DNA of 64,000 nucleotides from Saururus chinensis (GCA_035235625.1 CP141143.1:30638592-30702591), one strand, 5' to 3'; counted from the first letter of the stretch, positions 44,144-56,925 are shown. Numbers and translations: made by a program. Notes: generated by a model from the sequence alone, not told the origin.

Positions 44144-45395
44144 TGATGGTTTGTTGGACTATGTGTGTGACATAGATAAACCAAGAAAATAAAGTACCTC
44201 GAACTCACAATTAAGTTACAAAATTTATTTTCCCCCTTTAAATAAAATAAATCTAATATTTGTTCAAATCAACATTCCTAGTTCCAATGTGTTATAACAA
44301 AAAATATGCAATCAAATCAATTATCAAAATACACAAAAAATTTTATGTGAAAACCTAACTAGAAAGAAACCACGAGACACTCTGTCTAAATCTACTATGT
44401 ACTATGTAAGCTTAAGATTATAGAATAAGTCATTACATAGACAAAAGACTCATTCCTTTTCTTCAAACTAGTTGGATCTTCACACCACTCTTGAATTCTG
44501 AATCAACCACTCCTTGGTTGTTTACCTACCATGGCTTGATATTCTTATTCTTTGTGCTATCTTAATGAACATAGATCTTTTATTTCCCCCTTAGAATGAA
44601 TCTTCTATTTAATATATCTTCTCAGCAACAAGCTTAAGAAAATACCATGTGTTGTGTGCTCTAATCTTACCTCTGATCACTTTTTTGATTTATGGTAGAG
44701 ATTCTCACAATTTAGAAGACAACTCTCTCAAAACTCCATTGAAGAGACTCCACACAAGCTCTCAAAGTTTTCTAGGTTTTCTCTTTTCCTCCATCACTTC
44801 CAATCCCTTTTTATAGACTTACAAACCTTAAAAGGAAAAGGTCTCCAATTTGTCATCGTAACCAAACCGAATGGCATCCTGCTGCTCCAACAATCGATTG
44901 TTTCCACAGGGCGATCGATTGCTTCCTATAATTTTCCTCACAACTCTTCAAATGATCGATTGCTCCCTGTATTTTTCCTAACAACTCTTCAAATGATCGA
45001 TTGCTCCCTGTATTTTTCCTAACAACTCTTCAAATGATCGATCACTTCACCAAGCCAATCAATTGCTAACTGTCGACTTCATTTTACATAGCGACTTCAA
45101 GGGCTAAACGATCGCTCTACTTAACTGATTAATTGTTATGTCAATTCTTCGTTTTTCACTTTTTAAAAATCCGAACTTCACCATTCTTTAACATGAGGTC
45201 TCTTTTACCCTATAGTGTGTGAATGTGATATTTGTGCGTGCTTTTACCTGAGAAAAATATGAATTTCAATATTCTTTTTGTTCCACCTTCAAACTCCATT
45301 TTAGATTTATACGAATAAAAAATACACATTTCATGACATTATTTTGACCATGACAATAAGCCAATACATGACATAAGAATACTTATGCTCTTATA
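44144..45395 (-). repeat. 3' LTR of the copia element (about 1.25 kb)
   Basis: A minus-strand TATAAAAAG box sits near 44810. Downstream of it on the plus axis is a 41-bp tandem repeat (starts 44941, 44982, 45023; unit caactcttcaaatgatcgat...) and many atcgattg motifs, placed where the LTR enhancer would be (upstream of the TATA box in minus orientation). Confidence 0.75.
44941..45063. repeat. 41-bp tandem repeat with ATCGAT motifs
   Basis: Three near-identical units, each with atgatcgat. It lies upstream of the LTR TATA box in minus orientation, so it could act as an enhancer array. Confidence 0.88.
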
Positions 45396-47389
45396 ATCTC
45401 CCCGTTTAGTTATTTCGTAACAAAATGCTACAACCCATTATTTGAAAAATAAAAAATACAACTCTATAGTGCGTAATCAGATTTAGATAGATTATCCGAC
45501 AAAAACTTTCCCTCTTATAATCTAAAACACTCTATCCTATTTTGGTGTAGTTGTCAACCTCTAATCAACTTGCACATTACAAACTAAAACATATCTACAT
45601 AACACTATTTGAAGAAAATAAGTGAATACAAAATTTAAATGTTTAAGTGAGTAAAAGATTAACCAAATTATAATCAAATAAAAAATTTCCTCTTTTCTCT
45701 TTTCAACAATTTAGCCTAGTTCTTCTTTTGCCAAGCTCTTTGTTAGTTTGTTACCCGCAAGATTTCATGTTTTCTATAACCCAAATTTCTTCCCCTTTTG
45801 TGACAAATAGACAAATAGAAATTGAGGTAACAAAGAAAAAAATTGAGGTTTCTTTTTTAAAATAATTTGAAGCCACATTTAGAATCCACTTGAAGGAGAA
45901 TCAATGATACAACCCTTTTAGTTAAAACATCTTGTTTTGGTAATTATATAACATTATTATTTGACAATCACACTCTACAAGTTTTAGTATACCACAATCA
46001 TGTATCCAACATTAATATAACATAATTTCATTAGCTAATGGACCAATGAATCAGAATTTCAAGTCACAAGTCTCATAATAAGAGAAGATTCAATAATGTT
46101 TTATTTCGAATCCACGACTATATAAGAATCATTAAAAACAATTATCATGATATCAATCGATAATATATTAAAAAATAACGATTCCCTTCTACTATTTTAG
46201 CAAATGAGTTGGTTGTCCTCCAGTATTCTCCTTCAATTAAAACAAAGTATTTTGGTAACTATATAGCATTATTATTTGATGATTTCGAAGGTTTAGTATA
46301 CCACAATCATGTATCCCACATTAATAACATAATCTCATTAGCAACTCAACCAAAGAAAGAGAATTTTAAGTCACAAGCCTCATAATAAGAGAAGATTCAA
46401 CATTGTTTTACTTCAAGTCTACAACTATACTAGAATTAGTCAAAATAATCATCAAGATATTAATAGATAATATAGTAAAAAAATCATTCTCCTCCACTAT
46501 TTTGGCAAAATGAATACGTTGAGAAACTTGACCTCACATTTTGTTTTATCATTTATTTACATTGAATAAATAAAAGAAACAAGCAATGATACAAAATTCT
46601 ATTTCTATTTTTATCATTCTCTATACGCATCGCTTATTTAAAATTTTGGCTTTTTTATTCTTTTTCACGAATGGGCTAAAAATAGCTTTTTCTTAATTCT
46701 CTTGACCTTGTATTATATTTTTTTTAATATATACCTTTTTCAGTGTCAAGGTGATGAAAACTTTTACACTAATATAAGATGTATAAACATCTCTTTCATT
46801 ATCTTCATGAGAACTATTCACGATAATGTTTACATAAACTATTTAAAAAGAAATATAAATATATCAAATCTCATTTAGTGTGCAAAGGAATCTAAACTGT
46901 TCAACTACCTTATATTACCTCAGAGTCAAGAAGTAAATCAACTATATTATATATTTAACCTGATAGATGATTTTGAATTCCTATAGTGAGTACTAAACAT
47001 TTCAGTAAATCAATAATGCATCAAGTCATTATAAATCTTAAAACTTTACTCATTCAACTAGTCCTCTTAACTTACAATTATATTCATTTACATTACATGT
47101 GTGGCGTACTATTTTACAATACTTTCATAACTCAAGTGTGTTCCATATGATATGTCTACTATATATTTAAAAAACAAAAAAACTCAAAATTTTCTTTTGT
47201 TTTTCTAAACCTTTTCTAAAAACAAAACAAACTAGACTTAAAACAAGCTAAGTCAAAACAAAACTACCAAAAAACTAAAAATTGAAAACATATTTTTGTT
47301 GTATTTCATGTCCAATTTTTAATAAAAACAAGGACTAAGGTCTCTTATGAAATTACTATGGATAAGCAAGTCTAATGGCTTTTAAAAAG
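45396..47389 (-). other. Copia 3' non-coding region
   Basis: Two kilobases of AT-rich sequence between RNase H and the 3' LTR with no open frame. It contains a roughly 315-bp tandem duplication (about 45890-46205 and 46206-46525; anchors 'gtataccacaatcatgtatc' and 'cataataagagaagattcaa' recur at that offset), well diverged. Confidence 0.7.
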
Positions 47390-50160
47390 TTAATGAACTT
47401 ATTGAAATCCAAAGGTTTAGTAAAAATATTAGCCAATTGAAACTCTTTTGAAATATATTCTAAGTTACCTCAACCAAATTTCGAATAAAATAATGTCTAA
47501 TATCAATATGTTTTATATGAGAGTGTTGAACACGATTTTGAGAAAATTTTATTTAACGTAGATTATCACAATATAATGTCATCTTACCGTGACGTATTCC
47601 ATAACCAAATAACATCATTTTCATTCATATTAATTGTGTACAACCATTACCAATAGCGATATATTCAACTTCAACGGTTGATAGATAAACACTATTTTGC
47701 TTTTTACTATACCAAGAAACTAAGGAATTTCCTATATAAAAATATCCTCCTAAAGTATGTTTCTTATCATCTACTTTCCCCGCCCAATCAGCATTTGAGT
47801 ATCCTACTAGTTCAAAAGTAGTGTCAAATAGAAACTAGAATCCATATTATGTAGATCTAGTCACATATTTTACTATTCTCTTAACAACAAGCACGTGAGA
47901 TTCTTTAGGACCAACTTAATACTTTATCACTTACTCATACATTTAAACAAATATTTGGGAACAGTTAAGTATAATAGACTACCAATCACACTTTTATATA
48001 AGGTTTATTCAACAGATTTACCTAAAACATCTTTACTTAATTTAATAGAGGTGGACATAGGTGTCTTAGCATGTTTTGTATCTTGAAGTCTAAATTTATT
48101 CACATGATCTTTAGCAAACTTGATCGTGAGATAAAAATTCCATAATCAGTTTGTTGTACCTGCAAACTAAAAAAATAAGTTAGCAATACTTCCATACTCA
48201 TTTTAAATTCCTTACTCATCCCTTTTACAAAAGCTTTAACAAACTTATCATTTGTAGAGCCAAATATAATATCATCTACATAGATCTATATTATTATAAC
48301 ATATTTTCCATACTTTTTCACAAATAATATCTTGTCAACACCTCCTTTTGTATAACCTTGCTTTGTCAGTCTATCATACCATTCTCTTGCAACTTATTTT
48401 AATCCACACAAAACTTTCTTCAATTTGTACATATAATCATGATGATGAGATCAATGAAGCCCTTAAGTTGTTTGACATAGACTTCCACTTTTAAGTATCC
48501 ATTCAAAAAGGTACTCTTGACATCCATATAAAATACTTTGAGTTTTAAATGACAAACCAAAATATGTAGTATCTAATAGATTCAAGTTGAGCAATTGGAG
48601 TAAAAGTTTCATCAAAATCAATACCTTCTACCTGTGTATAGCCTTGAGCAACTAATCTTACTTTGCTTTTTACCATATTACCTTGTTCATCTGCATTGTT
48701 CTTAAAAATCCACTTTGTATCTATTACATTACATTACATTACTTCGGTCTAGGGACAAGAAACAGTATATCATTCATAGCGAATTATCCTAGTTCATCTT
48801 GCAATGATGTCACCAATTACATTTGTTTTGGGATGGTCTTTTTGAAACCAATTAAGTACTTGACCAGTTTGAACTTATAAAGTTTCTTCTTAAACTTCAA
48901 TTTCATGCATATTATCATCTTGAATTTCCACCTATTCTTGTTTCGTATTATCTACATTATTAAACACATTAATTTAATTATCAAAATTATAGCAATTATC
49001 AACTTTTTATTTTATTTTACCATTTTAACTATTTTGTGTTTAAAAAATATGTTCATCATTTGCAACCACATTTAAAGACTCCATGACGTTTTTAGTTCTT
49101 TTGTTGGAAACCTTGCATGCCCTACTTATTAGAGAATATCCAACGAAAATTCATTATCACTCTTACTATCAAATGTTCCTAAAACTTCCTTACTCTAAAT
49201 ATATGACAAGGACTTCCAAAGACTCGATAGTGTTTGATAGTAGGCTTTTTGCCTCTCCACAACTCATAAGGGGTTTGGACTGTGATAGGTCTTAAGTGGA
49301 CTCTATTTAGGATGTAAATAGCAGTGCTTATAGATTCTGCCTAAATGTGTTTAGCCAAATTCTTCTCATTTCGCATAACTCTAGCCATTTCTTGAATGAT
49401 AATATTCTTTCTTTCAACTATTCCATTTTGTTGATAAGTTTTAGGGGCTGAGAATTTATGATGAATTTCATGTTTATCACAAAATTCTTTAAATATAAAG
49501 TTAGTTAATTCACTACCTCTGTCACTTCTAATATTTTAGATTTTTAGATTATTTGTATTTTGTATTGTAAGGTCCTATAAGGTCCATGTAAATCAACTCT
49601 AGTGGTCTTTTAGTTCTCACATGTTTCAACTTTTTATAATGAGATTTTGATTATTTACCCTTTTGACAAGCACAACATACAAAGTTTTCAATGGTTTTCA
49701 AAATATAAGCACCACTAATGATCCATTCCTTTCTTATTTTTGTTAAGTCTCTGAAATTCACATGCCCTAATCTTTGATGCCACAAGAAAGTATTATCAAA
49801 CAAGGACAAGTTGGCAAATTAAATAGGATCAAACAAATAACAATTATCATGTGCTTTTAAGCCTTTCACATAAGTCATTCCAGATTTGTAAATGATCTAA
49901 CAAGCTTTTTTTGTAAATTTGGCAACAAAACCAAAGTCACAAATTTGATTAATGCTAAAAAAATAGCTTTCAAGCTACTCACATATAAAGCATTATTAAA
50001 ATTAGGCAAGTCAGAAACTTTTGAAATGTCTATCTCATCTATTTTATAGTACTTCAATCTCTAGAGGTAACTTTCACATCATACTTCTCTACCAAATTAG
50101 TAAACCTAGATTTGTGATTTGTTATGTGCTTTGAACATCCACTATCTAGGTACCACATAT
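47390..50160 (-). pseudogene. Copia pol: protease, integrase, RT, RNase H
   Basis: Read on the minus strand from 50160 down: protease WYLDSGCSKHITNH (50150-50110); GAG-pre-integrase FLWHQRLGHVNF and CCACQKGK (about 49790-49655); integrase FSAPKTYQQNGIVERKNIII and EMARVMRNEKNL (49470-49370), then RPITVQTPYELWRGKKP and VFGSPCHIF (to about 49180); RT with an intact IYVDDIIFGSTND (48285-48250) and MSKEFKMSM; RNase H SADWAGKVDDKKHTLGGYF (about 47795-47735), SWYSKKQNSVYLSTVEVEY (about 47710-47655) and the IGNGCTQL end. Frameshifts and stops interrupt all domains, though the catalytic box is unmutated. Confidence 0.88.
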
Positions 50161-50189
50161 TAGAGTATTGAGTTTTCATTGTAGCGTGC

Positions 50190-51056
50190 TGTCACGGGGT
50201 AGCGGAGTGGACTACCCGTGATACGTGCTGGGGTGCACACATGTGGGAAAGTGTTGTATACGAGGTGGGCATGCATTATGAGAACTGCCCTTAGTGTTGC
50301 TTAGCTTGTGTGCAGGCGTTGTGGGGAAGGCCCGCCACATTGCGCAATAGGTGTGTGCAACATTGCGTAGAAATGCCGCAATGATGCACACACATGGTTG
50401 GCTATGTTGGGACACATAGCCAACTAGCACTGTTTTGGATTCTAAAGATGTCCCCACCTACCTATATAGTGTTTGAGGGTCCTTGGGAGTGTTCTCGGGT
50501 AGTTTTGCGGAATTTGGAGATACCATGCCCGTACGGCCACTTTGGCTGCCACTCCAGAGAAACACCATAAATCTCTTATGCTATATAGGGAGGGACATGG
50601 TGAGCTTCATGGACAAGCTGTTGGTATGATGCCTAGCCTTGCAATAGGCTGATCCGGATGGCAACGAAGGATGTTGCCTTGCTAGCTATCATGCCAAGAG
50701 CCCATCCGCTAGTGGGATGGGGCTCTTCGACTCGTTGGGCGGCCGTCCGGCCTTATGCCGTGTTGGTAACAAAGGCCCTTGCATGCACATGGCTGAGACA
50801 GATTGTTCGGATGACCGAGTTGCCTAAGTTGGATCCGTGCATAGCAAGGAGGTGTCCCTCTCCGGCCAGCTCGCTTGGGAACAAGTCTTGGCACGTCTGC
50901 AGGTCCGCTTATGGGACGGGTTTGTTGCTTGGCTTTGCAGGTTGGACGCTTGGTCGAATGGCACAAGGCCATGACCTTGACGAAGAAAGGCTTACTCGCT
51001 TGGCTATTTGGCCTTGCGAGTGCCGCACAGTACCTTGGATGGCTAGGGCCGTGACA
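50190..51056 (+). mobile_element. Solo LTR or TIR element (867 bp) in the copia
   Basis: Ends TGTCACGG and CCGTGACA are perfect 8-bp mirrors, with gtgc on both sides (50186-50189, 51057-51060). TG...CA ends and a TATATAG box (50582) fit a solo LTR, but a 4-bp target duplication is one base short for most plant gypsy and copia elements. GC content is much higher than in the host copia. The opposed long frames (50658-51134 plus, 50709-51092 minus) show no family motif. Confidence 0.65.
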
Positions 51057-51061
51057 GTGCA

Positions 51062-51425
51062 CTACAAGATGTTTCACATCTTCTTTCTTCACCCAAATTG
51101 TCTTTTATTTCACAAATTATTGAATTTCACATAGATTTTCATCATATTTAGCATTTTCAAGAGTCTTTGCGTTTACACTTTGTTCTTTCTTATAATAACC
51201 ATTATAAACAAACTTATGAGAAGAACTTAGTGTATTATATGCATGATCTCTATGTCCAAGACTTTGGACTTTTGTACTAAGTTCCTTTAAGCTTCTCCCC
51301 ATCCATATGATTTGTCTAACCAAGTCAGTTTCAACATTGTCTTTCACAACTTGTGGTTTTCTTACTGATATGTTTTTGTTTGACTCAATTTTAGCGACTA
51401 GATCTTTCTTAATCAATTGTGTTTT
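51062..51425 (-). pseudogene. Copia gag remnant, between two insertions
   Basis: The minus frame 51416-51117 (99 aa, IKKDLVAKIESNKN..., SSSHKFVYNGYYKKEQS) sits where the linker after the gag zinc knuckle is expected. It shows no intact CCHC. It is bounded by the solo LTRs at 51056 and 51426. Confidence 0.5.
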
Positions 51426-52080
51426 TGTAATGCCCGAGATTTTTTACACATTTTCCTTAAAATTCAAGAAATTTTTTTGCAATATAACGTCTATAAATCA
51501 GAGGAAAATGACGAAATTAAAACCTGATAAAACAGTTTATAATTTAAAACACTAAACATCCATTTTCCATCTAAATATTTTCATCATACGGTCAAACATT
51601 GTACGGCCAAAGCAAATATCATCAGGCATTACTCGAAAACACATGTATGAATAAATTACTATGATCATAGACTTTAAATATAAATCCCTCCCAGGCATCC
51701 CTTAGTGCAAGTCCCATAACAGTCCACTGACTCATCCAAATGAAAGTCTAGAATAAACATATTAACGTCTCGTCTCACCCAATACAAGAGATCGTGGCAC
51801 AAATAAACTCGCAGTGAGTCAAGCATATACCTGAGTCCAATGGAATCAATCCACCGCTGAAACGAGCATCCATCTCCAGGAGCTCTCCGCACAACCTGTA
51901 AAACCTTCCGTACAACGGGGCTAAAAAGTAGGGTGATGAGTATTTTCATACTCAGTAGGAAAATACCCAGTAGGGGAAATCCCAAACGGTGAACTCAGAA
52001 AGTTCATAAATACACGCATTCATGCAACTCAAACATGAAGCAGGCAGGCATATCAATATCATGCTCATGCATACAAACAT

Positions 52081-52196
52081 ACCAAATGCACCATCGTGCC
52101 AAAGACATACCAAATGCACTATCGTGCCAAAGTCATACCAACTACACCATTGTGCCAAAATCATATCAAAGGCACCATCGTGCCAAAATCATACCA
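52081..52196. repeat. 28-bp tandem repeat, four copies
   Basis: The 'caccatcgtgccaaa' unit recurs exactly every 28 bp (atcgtgcc at 52093, 52121, 52149, 52177). Confidence 0.9.
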
Positions 52197-52329
52197 TCAA
52201 ATCAAACTTACACAAACACCCTTATCCAGGGTCTTACAAACTTACTCGTACCACTGTACGCTTACTCATACAATGTATGCATACTTGTACGACCTTACTC
52301 GTACAATCAGACTCGTATGACTTTACTAG

Positions 52330-52430
52330 TAGAGTCTTACTCATACTCATACTCTTACAGTCGTGCTCATACTCATATGCTTACAGTCGTGCTCATACAA
52401 ATACGCTTACAGTCGTGCTCATACTCATAC
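52330..52430. repeat. 26-bp tandem repeat, three to four copies
   Basis: 'cttacagtcgtgctcatact' recurs every 26 bp, grading into looser 'ctcgtac'-type repeats on both sides (52240-52460). Confidence 0.85.
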
Positions 52431-52695
52431 ATTTGTACTCGCACTCATAATCGTACACATATCAATAACCACTGAAGCTCATTACAACTAATAAGCTCCA
52501 GTGTCGAAATGGAAAAGAATGTCACTGGGGCAACACCTTAACCTCCGGGGAGTGACTAGATGCCATGAACTTTTTTGAAGGTAAGGCACACCAATGCTCA
52601 TGGGGCACTGGATCAAACAGGTAAGAGTAGATTCATGATACAACTTACCTGAGCGCGCAAACATAAACACCCACACATAAGGGGTCATACAGTTG

Positions 52696-52800
52696 CCCAC
52701 CATAATGGGTCTTATAGTGCCATAGAATCACCCACCATAATGGGTCTTATAGTGCCAGAGAATTGCCCACCATAATGGGTCTTATAGTGTCATTGCCACT
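52696..52800. repeat. 35-bp tandem repeat, three copies
   Basis: 'cccaccataatgggtcttat' starts at 52696, 52731 and 52766. The unit includes the short palindrome cccaccataatggg. Confidence 0.9.
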
Positions 52801-52872
52801 CTTAGGCAAAAAACATATAGTGCCACTTAAGCAGAAATGTACAGTGCCACTCTTGGGTGGAAACATACAATG

Positions 52873-53128
52873 CTCTCAACAGAGCATCAGACATCTGGGC
52901 TTATACAGCACACAGACCAAATCGAAAACATGCTTCACTCTCAACATAGCATCGATGTCTGGGCTTCATACAGCGCACAGACAAAGTCAGAAACGTACAT
53001 CGCTCTCAATAGAGCATCAAACATCTGGGCTTATACAACACGCAGACCAAATCAGAAATATATGTTGCTCTCAACAGAGCATCAGACGTCCAATGCTCTA
53101 TACAGCACACAGACAACATCCCGCAGGA
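52873..53128. repeat. 65-bp tandem repeat, four copies
   Basis: Units begin with ctctcaac or ctctcaat at 52873, 52938, 53003 and 53068 and carry 'agagcatcagacatctgggc' and 'cagcacacagac' blocks. Confidence 0.9.
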
Positions 53129-53829
53129 TAAACACCATGGCAAGACATGAGAAAAGCTGAGCCGACTCATTATCGGCTAGCCCAAACACGGAACTTAATC
53201 CGCTGAACCCTCAGGTCTCAAACTCACAACGCTAACATTAGCTGTGCTTATAATTCAAGTTTGAATTAAGTATATTATGCGGTACAATTATGCCACACAA
53301 ACTCATAGTCCTCGACTAATCAAATCGAAGCTGAGCCCGATCAAAACCCAAGTTCGTCAGGGCAGTAGACTTCACTTAACCCGTCCACATCATGATCATA
53401 ACACATCATACATCAAACCCTTACAGTCTTACAATCTCCGCCATCTACCTTATGGCCAAATCATCTTACACTGACATCCTCAAATGAAGCTCCTCAGAGC
53501 CAACCTAGTTGTTGCCCTCTTACTTATATCTCACTTATTATGCTTACTTTTCATTTCATAATCTGTACATTATGCTTGTACAATTATGAACACTCTCATT
53601 GTCTGACAAACCTTACCCGTCATACCCATATCCTCTGTCATCCGTCATATGCTTACACATCCATATCCAAATCCAAACAAAACCTCTGTCACCTCTTACT
53701 GTCCATCGCTTATACCTCTGCCCACATACACTTACACATATCCATAGCATAGTCAAATAGTAATCATACATACATATGTCTATCACACATATGTATAACA
53801 TACACATACGGTCATACATACGCAGCTTA

Positions 53830-54260
53830 TAAACATGCTCACTAGCCATCACTAGTGCATACATACATACGTCAAACATACACGCTAGCCATCACTAGCA
53901 CATGTATAATCCATGCATACTTCAAACATGCACGCTAGCCATCACTAGCACATGCATAATCCAAACATACGAAACTTACCAACGAACACGTTAGCCATCA
54001 CTAGCACATGCATACATACGTCAACATACATGCTAGCCATCACTAGCACATACTCAATCAACATACAAAACTTACCAACAAACACGCTAGTCATCACTAG
54101 CACATGTATAATTCATACATACTCTAAACATGCACGCTAGCCATCACTAGCACATGCATATATATGTCAACATACATGCTAGCCATCACTAGCACATACT
54201 CAATCAACATACAAAACTTACCAACAAACATGCTAGTCATCACTAGCACATACTTACATC
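53830..54260. repeat. Irregular array of gctagccatcactagcaca
   Basis: At least eight copies of gctagccatcactagcaca, spaced 40-58 bp by two alternating spacer types ('tgcatacatacgtcaacata' and 'tactcaatcaacatacaaaa'), forming a higher-order pattern. The core is a partial palindrome (gctag...ctagc). Confidence 0.88.
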
Positions 54261-56116
54261 CAACATACTTACAACCAACATGCATGTCATATGCATTTCA
54301 ACATACCATATAATCATGCTTACATGTTCATCATGTAATCGGATCGTTACTTAACATCCAAAGCATGGAATCATATAATCCTAGCATGCTGCTACTCATT
54401 CAAAGCATGTTGTCATGAAATTACGAGCTCAAAGCTCCCCTACCTCGTAATCATGACATTCGATGGCGAGCATACGACGGTGGTGGCATCGGTGGCGGAG
54501 TTGGCGGTCAAAACCGTTGTCTGGCTGAGAGAGCTGCTATCCTGAGGATTTTAGGATGCGCCAAAACTAGTCACGGCCAAACGAGGTGTCAGAAATCAAT
54601 GCGATAAAACCCGCGATCCACGGCGGTACACTAGGGTGGCCGGGAGAAATATCATGCCAACATATATGGCGGTGCGACCAGATGTCGAGGGTGTACTCAC
54701 TGAAGATCGGCCGGTGGCTAAGACGTGCACAGCTGGCCACAAGACGTCAAAATCAGCCGTGGACAACATCCAACGGCGACGATTTTGGTCAACAAAGGCC
54801 CACATAAGGGCGAAGAGCGTGGGGCAGTGCTTGAGGATAGATGAGAGGTGGAGGAGGGCTATGTGTCAACTCCACTCGGTGGCAAAGCCAACCGATGATC
54901 GGGCGGCACAAAAGCGGCGCCTAAGCCCAAAAGCACACGCGACCCAAAGGGGCGGGGGAGAGGGCTGAAAGGGGGCAACCCAAGGCCCACAAAAGCCAAC
55001 AGGGCTAAGGCCCTTAGCTGTGGCCAATCAAAGTGGCGACATTGCCGATAGCAACCCACAACCAAAACACATGGTGTGGGTGGTGCGCATCTCGCCGGTA
55101 TAGGGCAATGACAAGCAGCCCACTCCGAGCGGAGGTATAATTGGGCAAATCGGGGCTAGCCCTCACTATCGCTGAGCCGGGGCAAAACCCATAATGGCCA
55201 AATGGCCCACAACTCACCGATGCCAACGACCCGAGACGCACCCAAGGCATCTAATCGAGGTGAGCAAGGCAATAGGGGTGAGGCGGGGTCAAAAACAACA
55301 AACCCCTACCGACACTGGGTCGAGGTAGGCTAGATGGAGTCATACCGGTGACTGGATGATGACCGGAAACACACCGGCGTCCAAAAAATCCCACGAACAG
55401 TGAGATGGAATAGTAAGAACAAAACCCGACCAAAGTGCCGGTAGCTCACCACAGAGCGAAGAATGCATGGCAGCGGCTCTAGCCAGCGCCTATGGGTTCC
55501 TAGCGGCCAACTAAACATAAGTCTAGTTGAGAGCAGCTGCAAACGATGTCAAAATCGTACACCCACAGTTCAAAAAAGGGATTGAAGGAGAAAAAAACCC
55601 GAAAAAAGGTTCGGTACCTCATGGATGAGCAAAGAGGCCATGGAGGCGGTCAAAGTTGGTACCTACGGACTCGTGGCGGTGAGGCAAAGCGGATCCTGAC
55701 AAGAATCGAAGGAATCCGATGTCGGAGGAGGGAGAACAGAGCGACCGGATATGCCCTCGGGTTTTCTCTTCTCTGTGGACGTGAAATTTTTTTCTTCATG
55801 AAGTCGGTTTTGGAAAATTTACTGGACTCAGGCTTAAAAAGCCGTCATTTTACTATTTATCTTTTAAATTTTTACATCCATGTCCCCAATGTGCGTTAAC
55901 TCACTGGTTACGCATTGTACCTCAAAAATTGGTGCCATAAGCGCGCAACGAGGCCTACGGCCTGCGACTAAGCCCCACACCCACCTCAACGAGTATAAAT
56001 ATGGGGTATGAATACATAAATATGAATACGCCTAAGCGTCACATTTTCCTGCTAAAAATAACCAGAAAAATAGCAAGAAAATCATAGAAAATCGTAGAAA
56101 AATCAGGGACCTTACA

Positions 56117-56578
56117 GTTTCAATCAATAATTTAGAATTTGAAGTACCAACACCATGATCATTCAAATTTTAGCCATAACAAATTTAGTGATTCAATTGG
56201 AATTTATATTCTTTTATGTCACATACCATAAACCACTTTTGTCACATCAAATTCACCACACAAGAAAATTTTATTAAGTTTTTCTTTGCCTTTGACAATT
56301 TCTTTTAGTAACTCAATGTTCTCAAGTAACTAAATGTTTTTTATCTTACAAAGATTTGTCATGTACAAGTTATGATTTTTCATGTTCCATAGCACAAAAT
56401 TTTGTTCTAAGCATCTTCAATTCATCAAAAACCTGATTATTCCTAGCAACAACAAAATTTTAAACACATAAAAACAAGCTAATCATGTTTTTTAATTCCA
56501 TAGCAACTAAAATCAAAATCAAGCTTCTACCACAAGGGAAAAAAAACTAGAATTAATCAAAATAACTTCAACTATCAC
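56117..56578 (-). pseudogene. Copia gag remnant, distal part
   Basis: Minus-strand pieces such as LLENIELLKEIVKGKEKLNK, then FDVTKVVYG, resemble the coiled-coil 'KGKENLDKLLGSQ..FDKAGLGY' segment of copia gag. Stops are frequent. The 5' LTR start follows at 56579. Confidence 0.6.
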
Positions 56579-56649
56579 TTGATGGTTTGTTGGACTATGT
56601 GTGTGAGGCATAGACAAACTAAGAAAATGACTACATCAAGTCTAAAGCC

Positions 56650-56925
56650 AACATGGCCACAAGTTTAAGCCCTCACAAGGCTATCCAAAATATGAAACAA
56701 AGTCAAATATGACATTAACATAACAGATGACATAAGTCTAAGACAACCCAAGCATCTAGCCCCTCTCATTTGCGTACCTATCCTTAATCTGGATATATAA
56801 TCCATGTGGAGCACCTGCATGACACATCATATAACCCCAAAACAAAACCACAAAATAAGTGAGCTTAGCTCAGTAAGGGTTTAAAATGAAACATAAGCTC
56901 GTGATAACACCACATGCATTCTTCC
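56650..56925 (-). repeat. Gypsy-type LTR fragment, proximal part
   Basis: Layout (ggagcacctgca, cataaccccaaa, ataagtgagcttagctcagt) resembles the U5 side of gypsy LTRs in minus orientation and loosely matches the corresponding part of 51426-56116. It is interrupted by the hAT at 56926 and resumes at 63198. Confidence 0.5.

Larger units (their letters stand above)
51426..56116 (-). mobile_element. Ty3/gypsy solo LTR, 4.7 kb, minisatellite-rich
   Basis: TGTAATGCCCGAGATTTTT at the left and ...AGGGACCTTACA at the right; flanks gtttt (51421-51425) and gtttc (56117-56121) match at 4 of 5. In minus orientation it starts TGTAAGGTCCCTGATTTTTC and ends ...AAATCTCGGGCATTACA, as long gypsy (Tekay/Del-type) LTRs do. 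No internal region is present. It holds at least five separate tandem arrays (52081-54260) and a GC-rich block (54440-55740) whose many overlapping frames are compositional. The copia gag resumes on its far side, confirming insertion. Confidence 0.8.
44144..56650 (-). mobile_element. Decayed Ty1/copia retrotransposon, interrupted by two solo LTRs
   Basis: Minus strand. The 3' LTR is at 44144-45395. The 5' LTR start is at 56579, recognisable for about 70 bp before other sequence takes over. Both begin TGATGGTTTGTTGGACTATG on the plus strand. Between lie gag remnants, protease, integrase, RT and RNase H in copia order, all broken. The polypurine-like aaacggggagat (minus strand, 45396-45408) abuts the 3' LTR. 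LTR length, long 3' non-coding region and motif style suggest a SIRE/Maximus- or Tork-type lineage, but that is uncertain. The nested elements are at 50190-51056 and 51426-56116. Confidence 0.85.

Noticed and set aside
50658..51134. 158-aa plus-strand and 127-aa minus-strand open frames
   Set aside because: They overlap each other on opposite strands in GC-rich sequence within a TG...CA-bounded insertion, with no family motif; a compositional effect.
52873..53128. Regular repeats with unit 65 bp that could look like a CRISPR array
   Set aside because: The whole unit is repeated, with no unique spacers, and the DNA is plant; it is a minisatellite.
53830..54260. Regularly spaced gctagccatcactagcaca, repeat-spacer-like
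   Set aside because: The spacers themselves recur in two alternating types and it lies in a gypsy LTR; a higher-order minisatellite, not CRISPR.
54586..55542. Dense overlapping open frames on both strands
   Set aside because: The GC-rich part of a solo LTR reduces stop codons in all frames. No domain motif, and the boundaries of the LTR enclose them.
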